51,716 nucleotides of DNA from Defluviicoccus sp. (lineage in GTDB: Bacteria > Pseudomonadota > Alphaproteobacteria > MPNO01). Under the pieces are notes generated by a model, which saw nothing but the letters and a program-made list of their open reading frames with translations, was not told the origin of the DNA and searched no databases. The position numbers and the translations under genes were made by a program. Position 1 is the first letter of the stretch; the number at the start of each line of letters is the position of its first letter. Shown here piece by piece: positions 33,790 to 44,200 of this stretch. The stretch spans positions 13,488 to 65,203 of the forward strand of contig JAPPIT010000011.1 of assembly GCA_028820505.1 (NCBI GenBank), given 5' to 3'.

Positions 33790-35532
33790 GTGCCAAACGC
33801 TCTGCTGGTTTACCCGGAACACCCGCCGACCTACTGGGGGGCCGACCACGTGCTGGAGATGACGGGGGTCAAGGCGACCCATCCGCCTCTAGGGCTGCTG
33901 ACCATCGCCGCGATGTTTCCCGCGAGCTACGAGCTGCGCGTGGTCGACATGAACGTGAGCGCCTTGCTGGACGCCGATCTCGAGTGGGCGGATCTGGTGT
34001 TCACGTCCACGATGATCACGCAACACGTGTCGCTGCGCGCCGTGGTCGAGCGCTGTAACCGCGCAGGCGTTCCGGTCGTTGCCGGAGGGCCTCATCCGAC
34101 CACGTTTCACGAGGAAATCGGCGGCGTGGCCCATTTCGTGCTGGACGAGGTCGAGGAGACCTTCGCGGAGTTCCTTCGCGATCTGGAGAGCGGGACGGCC
34201 AGGAGGGTGTATCGGGAAACGCGCAAGCCGGACGTGACCCGGACGCCGGTTCCGCGCTTCGATCTCATCGATATCGAGAACTACGCCACGATGGCTGTGC
34301 AATTTTCCCGGGGATGTCCGTTCGACTGCGAGTTTTGCGACATCATCAAGCTCTACGGCCGCGTGCCTCGTACCAAGTCGCCGGAACAGGTCGTGGAGGA
34401 GCTGGATTCACTTTACCGCCTAGGCTGGCGAGGCCCGGTTTTTCTGGTCGACGACAATTTCATCGGCAACAAGCGAGATGCCTTGAAGCTGCTGCCGGCA
34501 ATAGCCGGGTGGCAGAAGGCCAGGGGATATCCGTTCGCCCTGAACACGGAAGCGAGTGCGAACCTGGCGCTGATGGACGCAATGATGGATGCCATGATCG
34601 AGGCCGGCTTCGACACCGTGTTCGTCGGTATCGAAACCCCCAACCCCGAAGCCTTGCTCAAGACCAAGAAACAGCAAAACACCAGCAAAACCCAGGATAA
34701 GTTTCTCTACAACGCCGTCCGAAAGATCCAGCGACATGGCATGCAGGTCCAGGGCGGGTTCATCCTGGGGCTGGATAGCGATGACGAGGGCGTGTTCGAT
34801 GCCCAGATCGAGTTCATCCAGGAGACCGGCATTCCCGTGGCCCACATCTATTTGTTGACCGCTCTGAAGGGCACGGACATGTACGAGCGCATGAAATCGG
34901 AGGATCGGCTTCTGGAGGCGCCGCTCGGAACCAATGCCATGCCTCTTAACTTCAGGACGGAGTTGGATTACGCCACCTTGATCGAGGGCTACAAACGGGT
35001 GATCGCCACACTTTACGATCCGACCCTGGAAAATTACTTCAGCCGCTGCCTGACTTTGTTCAGGCACCTGACGCCTGTCCGGCATCTTCGAAAGCGCAAG
35101 AGCAGGACCGAGATCGACGCAGCCTTCATGGGCGTTCGCCGTCGCCTTTCCGCCAGCCAGGTCCCCGCCTACTCGAAGTTCATCGGCAAGGTTTCCAAGA
35201 ACTATCCCCATATGCTTCCGGTGGCGATCTACCTGGCGGCCATAGGGTACCACTTCGAAAAGATCACCCGTCAGCAGATCGCAATCCATGACTTTCTGGG
35301 CTTCCTGAGAAACGAGCTGGAGACGTTTCAGGAGGCGGTTTCGGGTCGCGTTTCGGAAGAAGAACTCAGGACCCGCAGTCAAACCTCTCTTGAACGAGCC
35401 CAATCGCTATACCGGTCCATACCCGACGAGTTTCGGTATCAGGAAGATGGGCTGGCCGATGCACTGAAATCCTTTCGACGTGCGGTGGCTGCCCAAACCG
35501 ATGGCTTCGCCCACGTCGCGCCGGTTTCCTGA
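33790..35532 (+). CDS. Cobalamin-binding-domain radical SAM protein (DUF4070-type C-terminus)
   Basis: This 580-residue enzyme has an N-terminal Rossmann-like B12-binding domain (about 1-145: HPPLGLLTIAAMFPASYELRVVDMN, VVAGGPHPTTF), a radical SAM core with C176, C180 and C183 (SRGCPFDCEFCDI), and a long helical C-terminus like DUF4070 proteins. GFILGLDSDDEGVFD is the core's late strand. The class often methylates or rearranges unactivated carbons. No DxHxxG B12-ligand motif is seen, so base-off binding is expected. It stands convergent to the reductase-sulfotransferase gene; a role on the polyketide product is inference from position only. Confidence 0.85.
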   Translation: MPNALLVYPEHPPTYWGADHVLEMTGVKATHPPLGLLTIAAMFPASYELRVVDMNVSALLDADLEWADLVFTSTMITQHVSLRAVVERCNRAGVPVVAGGPHPTTFHEEIGGVAHFVLDEVEETFAEFLRDLESGTARRVYRETRKPDVTRTPVPRFDLIDIENYATMAVQFSRGCPFDCEFCDIIKLYGRVPRTKSPEQVVEELDSLYRLGWRGPVFLVDDNFIGNKRDALKLLPAIAGWQKARGYPFALNTEASANLALMDAMMDAMIEAGFDTVFVGIETPNPEALLKTKKQQNTSKTQDKFLYNAVRKIQRHGMQVQGGFILGLDSDDEGVFDAQIEFIQETGIPVAHIYLLTALKGTDMYERMKSEDRLLEAPLGTNAMPLNFRTELDYATLIEGYKRVIATLYDPTLENYFSRCLTLFRHLTPVRHLRKRKSRTEIDAAFMGVRRRLSASQVPAYSKFIGKVSKNYPHMLPVAIYLAAIGYHFEKITRQQIAIHDFLGFLRNELETFQEAVSGRVSEEELRTRSQTSLERAQSLYRSIPDEFRYQEDGLADALKSFRRAVAAQTDGFAHVAPVS

Positions 35533-35573
35533 GCGGAACCGATTTGGTTGGAACCGCTTCATCCGTTTTATGC

Positions 35574-35660
35574 CGTCATGGTCGGCGAAGGCCGACCATC
35601 CACGTTTTGTTTTCAGCGCCATAAAAACTCGTGGATGGTCGGTCTTCGCCGACCATGACG
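35574..35660. repeat. Inverted repeat of the CATGGTCGGCGAAGGCC family, copy 2
   Basis: 31-base arms at 35574-35604 and 35630-35660 match copy 1 (27690-27796), with a single mismatch in the right arm, but the middle is 25 bases instead of 45. Again it lies between two convergent genes. Confidence 0.9.
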
Positions 35661-35733
35661 GTGAGGGGTCGGGGTAAAGGCGCTTCTGTCTGAAACGGAC
35701 AGACTCCAAGCGCCGCCGAACCCCTCTGCACGT

Positions 35734-38229
35734 TCATTGGAACCCGCGCGTGGCGACAAAGTCCCGATAAGGCGCGAACGCCTCGTTGACGGTTTCCGGC
35801 GTGAGACCGTAGTCCTCCAGCCTGTACTCGTGGGGCGGTTCTTCACGGCGCTGCTCTTCCTGAATCTTGAGCCACTCCTGCATCGCCTCGGCAGCGTCCG
35901 ATTCCAGCGGCCAATCGTGGCGTTCGTAGATGTCGTTCACGACGGCCATCGGGTCGTCGACCAAGTCGGTATAGCGAACGTCGACCCAGTGCTTTTCAAG
36001 CGCAGGATTGGAGGCGCGGAACCGCATCGCGTCGTTGAGCATGCCGCTCATGAACGCCAGCTGCTCGGCGCCGGTTTCGAGCGGGGGCCTCGGCTCTGTG
36101 GCAAAGCCGCGAAGCCGTTCCGCCAGGCTGTTCCAGGACGCCATGACCTGCACGGGGTCGCGATGGGTCTGGATGAAGACCGCATCGGGATAGACCTTGA
36201 GCAGCGCCTCCAGTTCCTTGAGGTGGAAGGGCGCCTTGAGCAGCCAGTGCCGCCGCCCTTTCGGCTCACGCTGCCGGTGCTGCCAGGTAAAGTTCTGCAT
36301 GACGTAGCGGTGATGCGCGTAGACCTCGCGGGATCCGGCCGCGGCCAGCCAGCGCGCATACGCCGGCACGTAGTACGCGATGGTCAAGGCCCAGGTCCTG
36401 AAGGCGAGCCAGAGGAGCATGAAGTCCTCCTCCGGCTCGCTCATATCGACGCGGTGGAGCCCGGCAAGCGCGTCGATTACCCCGGACGCGTTCAACAACT
36501 CTTCCGCATAGACCCGGCGCGGATCCTTTGCCGTCCACGCGACGGTGCCGTATTCGCCCGAGGACAGGACCGGCTCGGTCAACTCGTAGCGGCGCAACGC
36601 CCAGAACCGCGGATCGCGCGACAGAAGGCGATGCAGAAATGTCGTGCCGGTCCTGTTGATGCCGGCGACGAAGACGGGCCGCTCGATCGCCTGGCGTTCG
36701 ATTTCGGGGTGCCGCTGACGCTCCCACGCGAGCATCGCATTGTTGCGGAGAGCGCGGGTCAACCCATAGATGACGTGACCGATCGACGTCCTCCGCAACC
36801 CGGCCTCCGGCGATTTCAGCGCCTCGATCAGTTGCTCGAGCCCCTCCAGCTTCCATGCGGGATAGGTCTCATCGAAGGGGACGCCCATGCGCCGGGCATA
36901 CGTCTCGGCCTGAGCGACCAGACCGTCGAAGTCCAGGCGGGCATGCGGAATGGAATGGGGCCATTTGTCCTCATTGCGCCTGAGCCAGTCGTACGAGCGC
37001 GCGTGCCGGACCAGCAATGCCGGCCACCTGATCGGACGCGGGCAGTCCTCCCGAATGGCACGATCGCTGACCGGCAGCGTACGGCGGGCCCTGTCCTCGC
37101 TGAACCAGTAGGGCGCGAAATGGTCGAACAGCACCCACTGGCCATGCAGCGGAGATTCCTCGCCGACCGCCTGACACGAACGCCTGAAGGATCGATACGA
37201 GACTTCCTTCCAGTAGAACCCGAACTCCGCCACTTCAAGATCCTCATACGGCGGCTCGGGGTCGCAACAGTGATAGACGGTGAATCGCCGGTCGGGGTTC
37301 AGGGAAATCGCCGTGCATATTTCGACGACCGTATCCACCGGCTCGGCCTGCCTTTGTATGGTAAAGCCCCGCGGCGCCATCTCCAGTTGAGTGGCCGCGG
37401 CAAACAGCCGGGTCGGAAAGTCGTTTGCGTGCGTATACCCTGTGCTGGGCAACCCCATCAGCGGCAGGCGAAAGATCGCGATCGGCATACCGGCCGCTTT
37501 CGCGAACAGCGCCCCTTGCTCGGCCACCAGCTTGCTCCACGGATACCCGACGGCGCCGAGGGGAAAGATCTTCTTCATGTCGGTGACGTCGGGCGACATC
37601 TGTTCGTCGATCCGGCTCTGACTGTATTCCCGCGCGAAGTTGCAAAAATACGCGGGGAAAATGCCCATGGTGGACACGTAAAACAGGTGCTTGTAGCGGG
37701 TGCGCAGGCACAACTCGAGCACAGGACGAAGACCGAGCGCGTTCACTTCGCGCAGTTCGGCATAGGACACGACGAGCCCCACGTCGGCAGCCAGGTGATA
37801 GACCGCGTCGATTCGCTCGCACAGATCGTTGTACTCGGATTCGCCGAGTCCGAAGCGTTCCTCGCGATTGTCGCCGATCACAGCTTTGACCCGCGGTGCG
37901 AGATCCTCCTCCCAGATTTCCGTCTCCTCCATGGCCGCACGCAGCCGCTGGAGCCCGTGCCGGGCGCTGTCGGCGCGCACCAGGCAGTGTACGATCAGCC
38001 GGTCGTTCTGCCGTAGGAGCTCGCGCAGGAAGAAGCGCCCGACGAAGCCGGTGGCACCGGTCAGCAGGACTTCCCGAAACTCGTTCGGCGGAACGGGAGC
38101 GGCGGGCGTCTCCCGCGACACCGCCGAATGAACGACGCGCCGCAACTCGGCCACGTCCCTCTGGCACTCCGGTGGCAGCCGGCCGACGAGAGGCGGCACC
38201 GGCCGGTCAGCGGATCGCGATTCGGCCAT
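35734..38229 (-). CDS. Thioester-reductase-like / PAPS sulfotransferase fusion protein
   Basis: This 831-residue protein joins two enzymes. Residues 50-420 are an extended SDR like the reductase domains of NRPS/PKS release and male-sterility proteins, with the NAD(P) loop TGATGFVG (57-64), STMG and the catalytic YxxxK (Y229, K233). Residues 515-800 are a sulfotransferase, with the PAPS loop GINRTGTTFLHRLL (523-536) and the 3'-phosphate segment THRDPVQVMASWNS (688-701). It lies 62 bases after the PKS on the same strand. It could reduce the ACP-bound chain to an alcohol and sulfate it (inference). I know of no described protein with this fusion, but I could not search. Confidence 0.85.
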   Translation of the reverse strand: MAESRSADRPVPPLVGRLPPECQRDVAELRRVVHSAVSRETPAAPVPPNEFREVLLTGATGFVGRFFLRELLRQNDRLIVHCLVRADSARHGLQRLRAAMEETEIWEEDLAPRVKAVIGDNREERFGLGESEYNDLCERIDAVYHLAADVGLVVSYAELREVNALGLRPVLELCLRTRYKHLFYVSTMGIFPAYFCNFAREYSQSRIDEQMSPDVTDMKKIFPLGAVGYPWSKLVAEQGALFAKAAGMPIAIFRLPLMGLPSTGYTHANDFPTRLFAAATQLEMAPRGFTIQRQAEPVDTVVEICTAISLNPDRRFTVYHCCDPEPPYEDLEVAEFGFYWKEVSYRSFRRSCQAVGEESPLHGQWVLFDHFAPYWFSEDRARRTLPVSDRAIREDCPRPIRWPALLVRHARSYDWLRRNEDKWPHSIPHARLDFDGLVAQAETYARRMGVPFDETYPAWKLEGLEQLIEALKSPEAGLRRTSIGHVIYGLTRALRNNAMLAWERQRHPEIERQAIERPVFVAGINRTGTTFLHRLLSRDPRFWALRRYELTEPVLSSGEYGTVAWTAKDPRRVYAEELLNASGVIDALAGLHRVDMSEPEEDFMLLWLAFRTWALTIAYYVPAYARWLAAAGSREVYAHHRYVMQNFTWQHRQREPKGRRHWLLKAPFHLKELEALLKVYPDAVFIQTHRDPVQVMASWNSLAERLRGFATEPRPPLETGAEQLAFMSGMLNDAMRFRASNPALEKHWVDVRYTDLVDDPMAVVNDIYERHDWPLESDAAEAMQEWLKIQEEQRREEPPHEYRLEDYGLTPETVNEAFAPYRDFVATRGFQ

Positions 38230-38291
38230 GCAGTCTTACTCCGTCATCCACAACGCCGCCGCGTAGCCGACTCTCGTGCCGCGAAACCGCA

Positions 38292-41200
38292 CTACCGGAC
38301 GGGCGAGGCTGTCCCGGCGCTCTCTGAAGAACACGGCGCCGGCGGGAAATGGTCCTCGGGCGGGCTGGCGAATGGCGACGGCACGCGGCGAACGCGGCGC
38401 TGCGCCGCCCGGGGCGCATCGCCGATCGAGTCGCCCTCCTGCTCGGCCTCGGCCTCGTCATCCGTTGTCGTGCCGAACACGATGGCCTCCGCCAGCGACC
38501 GGCAAGAGGCCGTGGTCATCAGCTCCAGCGCGCTCGCCTGGAAACCGAACTCGCTCTGTATGAACGCTCCCAGCTCGGCGACCGAGATGGAATTCAGGCC
38601 GAAGCTGGAGAGGGGCTCCTCCAGCCCGCCCTCGTCGTGGCCGCAGAGCTCGGCGACCTTGGCGGCGATCCGGGCCATGACGCTATCGACCGTCAGCCGA
38701 TCGTCGGCGCCGACCTCGAAAGCATCCTGATTGCTCATCAGGCGTCCGGCGCGCATGTAGTCGGTGGAGTCGACCTTCCAGAGCACGCGCTTGAAGAGGG
38801 CGGTGATCAGGTGGTCGCCGTCGCCCATGGCGCGCAGGGCGTAGTCAAGGTTGGCGACGGCAAAATAACTGCTCACGGCCGGCATGCCCGCGGCTCTCAT
38901 CAGGCGCAGCACGCCGAGATTGCGCGCCGCCATTCCGGCGTCGGCGACCGCTGCCAGGTTGTACGACAAGGCAGGCAGCCCTCGACGGCGGCGACAGGCG
39001 GCAAGCCCGTCCATGAAGGCATTCGCGGCGCTGTAGTTGATCTGTCCCGGATTGCCGAACGCGGACGACAGCGACGACACCAGGACGAAATGATCGAGTG
39101 CGAGGCCGGCGGTCGCGTTGTGCAGATGGAGGGCGCCTCGGGCCTTGGGTGCGAATACCCGGCGAATGGATTCCGCCGTCAAATCCGCCAGCAGACAATC
39201 GTCCAGCGTGCCGGCGAGGTGGAACACGCCCTTGAGCGGTTTCTTCACGTTGTCGACGCAGCGACGCACATCCGCCTCGTCCGCGACGTCGCCCTGGACG
39301 AGGTCTATTTCGATCCCGTCTCCGATGGCGGCCAGCGTGGTCGACCGTCGCAGCCAATGCTCGCTTCGGCGGCGTGCGGGATCCCGGTCCATCAGAGTGA
39401 GATGACGGGCGCCCGCCTTCGCCAGATAGGGCAAGAGCCGCTGGCCGAAGCCGCCCAGGCCCCCGGTCACGAGATAGGTCGCATCCGGGTCCAGCAACGG
39501 CTGCCGGTCGTCGATGGGGAAGTCGGGATCGGCCGACGCCCGCGGTGCCTTGAGCACCAGCTTCCCCTGGTGTTGTCCGGAGGTCATCAGGCGGAGCGCC
39601 TTCGCGTAGTCCCGGTAGGGGAACACGGTGACCGGCAGGGGCGGCAGCACGCCACGATCCAGCAGGTCGAGGCAGGCCTCGGAGAGCTCGCGCGAGAGGT
39701 ACGGGTCGTCGACCATCAGACGGTCGAGGTCGATGGCCGCGAAGCGCAGATTCTTGCGGAAGACGCGGAGACCGAGAGCGCTGTCGGCGTAGATGTCGAC
39801 CTTGCCGATCTCGCAATGCCAGCCGCCCGCCCGCAGGGACTCGAGGCAGAGCGGCACGTGACGGCCGGCGAGCGAATTCAGCACGACATCGACACCCTCC
39901 CCGCCGGTCGCCTTCATCAGCCCGTCGTACCACTCCTCGCTGTGGGAATCGAACGCCGCCCGCACACCCAACGCGAGCAGCCCGTTGCGCTTGCTCTCGC
40001 TGCCTGCCGTTGCGTAGATCTCCGCGCCCACGTCGTTGGCGAGCGCGATGGCCGCCTGCCCGATGCCGCCCATGGCCGAGTGAATGAGGACTCGCTGCCC
40101 CCTGCGGAGCCGGGCCAGGTGGATCAGGGCGTAGTACGCGGTGACGTAAACCGAGAGCGATGCCGCCGCCTCCTCCATGCTGAGGCCGGCGGGCTTGGGA
40201 AAGACGCGGTGCTGGCCGACCGTCGCGCGATTGGCGATGCACCCGCCGTCGACGAAGACCACCTCGTCGCCGGGTTCGAGCCCCTCGACCGCCACGCCGG
40301 CGCGGCGTACCACGCCGCTCGCCTCCATGCCCACCTCGCGGCCGAGCGCGGAACGCTCATAGGCCAATGCGGGCAGCAGCCCCAGCGTCACCATGACATC
40401 GCGGAAGTTGAGCGCCGCGGCGGCGACGTCGACCTCCACATGGTGCGGCCCCAGGGGCGGCGGATCGTATGTCTTCATGCGCAGGCCGCCGATCTGCCCG
40501 GCATTGTCCAGGAACAAGCGGTAGGACGGATCTTCGCCGGGAGCGACGCGCGGGTACTCGTCGCGATCGCTCAAGACACGCGGCACCCACAGCTGGCCCT
40601 CGCGCACCGCCATCTCGCGTTCTCGCAGGTCGTGTCGCGCGAGCCACGCCAGGGTCTCGAGGTCGTCGGCGGCGCCCAAATCCACGAGGCGGAAATCGAG
40701 CCCGGCTTCTTCGCCGATCTCGATCGCCATGCTGCGCACCGTCCCCCAGAGCGCGCTTCCGCGGGCATCCTCCGCCTCGAAGGCCGCCTTGCGGGTCGCG
40801 ACGGTGACGCGGCACCGGCAATCGGCCCGCTCGATCCTGTAGGGAACCAGAGACTGAATGAGAGCGACGAATCGGGAGACCGCCCTTTCGCCGGTCGGAT
40901 CCTCCGGATTCGAGTCGCAGAAAAAATCGATCGCCTGCACGTCCGCCGCGTCCGGGCGGGTTTCCGGCTCGAAGGGATCGCCCGAAGCGAGGACGTCGGA
41001 GGGGATCGTATGGACGTCGGGATCGTCGAGCAGCGATGTCCACGCCCCCGCCAGGCTGGCGGGCTCGCCCATCACCCAGCGCGGACCCGGCAGAGGCGTC
41101 TCGTCCGGCTCGGCCACGTATTGCACCGGCGCCTGCAGCAGCGTCGCCCGCCGGCCGGCTCGAAGCGCGGTCCAGCCCGCGCCGGGGTCTACCGCCGTGC

Positions 41201-44200
41201 TTTCTTCGTGGGAAACCAGCGCCAGGCCGCCCGGGACCGCCATCTCCCGCCAGAACCGCCAATCGTCCTGCGTGAACGCATCCTCGTCCCGGTGGAGGAA
41301 CAGGACTTCCGCCGCGTTCCGGCGCAGCAGGCCCGTATCGAGCGCGGCCGCCTGCCGCGACGCGGGATCGAGACAGTCGAAGCGCAGCGCCGCGTCGTGG
41401 CCGTGGAAAGCATCGAAATGCGCGCGCGCGCCCTCCTCAACGTCGGCGACGAGCCAGAACTCGCTTTGCGTCTCCTCGCGCGAGAGATGCTCGACGCAGC
41501 TCTGCAGCACGGTCTGCTCCGGCGTTCTGGGGCCCGCGAACTCCAGCGCGTGGCAGGCGCGCGGGTCGCCGCCGGCACCGTCCGCCCGCTCGAGGGCGGC
41601 AAGCAGGACTGGTGGCTCGATATCGCCGTCCGGCAGCCGGTCCGCGATCGCCGGGCCGTCGGCGACGAACTTGGGCTGCCAGACGACTCGATGCTTGCTG
41701 TGCGGCAGGTCGACCCGCCTCGGGTTCGAGATGAAGGAGATGTATTTTTCGATGTGCAGGACGAGGTCGCCGGTCGCGCCGTCGTAACAGGCGAGGCTGC
41801 CCGAGACCCATTCGCCCGTCGGCACCGAATATTGGCCCTTGTCGTCGACCTCGTATCGAATGTTGTCGGGATAGGTGACGCGACAGGTCATCCGCGGAAC
41901 CGTGGGCGGGCGCAGGAAGGTCACGTTCTCTGCCCGGCGCGGAATTGCAAAGAGATCGGCGCCGAGCATCAGGTCGTAGAGATAGGACTGCAATCCTCCG
42001 TCGAGCAGGGCAGGGAGCATGACGTAGCCCTCCTGCTGGCCGCCTCGCCACAGCGCTTCGTCCACCTCCACGTCGAACATCAGATGGTCGGTGCCGACAT
42101 CGCGCCGCAGCTGCCGCATGTTTCGGAAATGCGGCCCGTACTGGAAGGTTTCGCCGAGAACGGTCTCGATACGTTCGTAGAGCTCATCGTCCGCCGCATA
42201 GGACAGGGGCTCGTAACGGGACGTGTCGATTTCCGACACGTGTCCCGGCACGTCCGGTGCGTGATCGGGCCCGACGCGGCGGACCTGCCCGCGGCAGTGC
42301 AGCTCGCACTTCGCGTCCAGCTCGTAAGGTTGCGACGAGATCGCGACGGTATATTCGTCCGGCGAATTGGGGACCGGCTGAAGTGCCGTCTGCAGCCGCA
42401 CGGGTACCCTGGGAATCGGGCACGGCTGCAGGAATTCGAGCGTCTCGATGTGAGCGGGCGCGCCCTCCAGGGCCTCCAGGACCAGCTCGATGAAGCCCGC
42501 GGCCGGCATGATCGGGGCGTGATGCACGCGATGCTCCGCCAGCCACGGAAAGGCCGCCTCCGAGAGCCGCGCTTCCAGCAGCGGATGATCGCAGGGCACC
42601 CGGTGACCGACCAGCGGCCCGTGCGAGTACTCGCTCCGCTTCTGCAGGAACTCGTCGTCCAGGGTGCTGTCGACGCTCTTCCGTTCTTCGCGCGGGTGGC
42701 CCGGCAGCAGATGGACGATGGGGTCGGGGCGGGGATACTGGGCCGCGAAGTCCAAAGACACGCCGGCCTTGAAGAGGTTGCCCAGGGCCTCGTGAAATCC
42801 GAGGCATGTATCGGTGTCCCGCATCAGCGTCGGAACGGAAACGGGGGTCGAAGTGGCGCCTTCCACGCATTGCGCGATGATGGGTTGCAGGGCCGAGTGG
42901 GGCGCCAGCTCCAGCACCACGTCGGGCCGGTGGTCGCGCTTTGCGGTCTCCATCGCCGCGGCGAACCGGACCGCCTGGCGGATGTTCGACCACCAGTAGG
43001 CGCTATCCAGCCGCTCCGTCTGTGCCCCCGTCACCGACGAGACGAAAGGCACGTCGGCGTCGAAGGAGATGTCGTCCAGGAAGGCGAACGCCTCCAGCGC
43101 ATCGTCCTCGATCGCGTCCATCGCCCGGGAATGAAAGGCGATGTTGCCCGGGATGAGCCGATTCTGAAGTTTGCGCCGGTCCAGTTCCTCCATAACGGGT
43201 TGCAGCTCGTCTTCCGGACCGCAGATGACGGTGTTGGCCGGCGCGTTTTCGCAAGCGATTTCGACCGCGACGGGCCGGTCGCCATCGGGTCGGAAAGGAA
43301 TGTCCAGGGTATCCAGAAGATCCTCTACGCCCGGCCGATCGAGACCGATGGTCAGCATGCGGCCGGATCCCGCCACGCGCTGTTGCAGGGTGGCGCGATG
43401 GAAAACCAGGCGCGTCGCGTCTGCGAGCGAGAGAGCGCCCGAGGCATAGGCTGCGGCCACCTCGCCCGAGCTGTGGCCCAGCACGCAGTCGGGATAGACA
43501 CCCCAGGTCTTGAAGAGTTCCACCAGGGCGCACTGGATCGCGAATATGACGGGCTGGGCGAGCTCGCATTCGTCGAGCGCCGCCTGAGGGGTCTCGAAAC
43601 AGGCCTCGCGCAACGAGGTCCGGGAATAGGCGCGCCAGAGATCGTCGATAGCATCGAAGGCGCGGCGGAATACCGGGTGGGCCTCGTAGAGATCGCGGCC
43701 ACAGCCCGCCCACTGCGTCCCCTGCCCGGCAAACACCATCAACAGCCGCCGCTCGCCCTCCTCCGCGGTGCCCATGGGAGCGCCTTCTTCCGCGAAGGCA
43801 TCGAGCGCTTCGGCGAGTTCCTCCCGGTTCCGGACGGCGAAGGCCGCACGCGTGGCGAAACGGGTGCGGCGGCGGCTGAGATTGCCGCCAAGCGCGTAGA
43901 GGTCCAGCGGTTGCGCGTCGAGCGTCTCCCGCATGCGTCGCGCGCTTTCCACGAGCGCATCCGGCGTGCGTGCCGAGAGGGGCACCATGAAGCCCGCGCG
44001 GGGCGCCAGGGGCACCGACCAGAGCCTGGGCCGCGACGACGGCCGGTACTCGCGCACCACGCAGTGCCCGTTGGCGCCGCCGAAGCCGAACGAGTTGATA
44101 CCCACGACGACCGGATGCTCAGGGAACGGCTCGCATTCCGTCTGTACCTCCATCGGGCAAGAACCGAAGTCGATCTCCGGATTGGGCACCTGAAAGTTGT

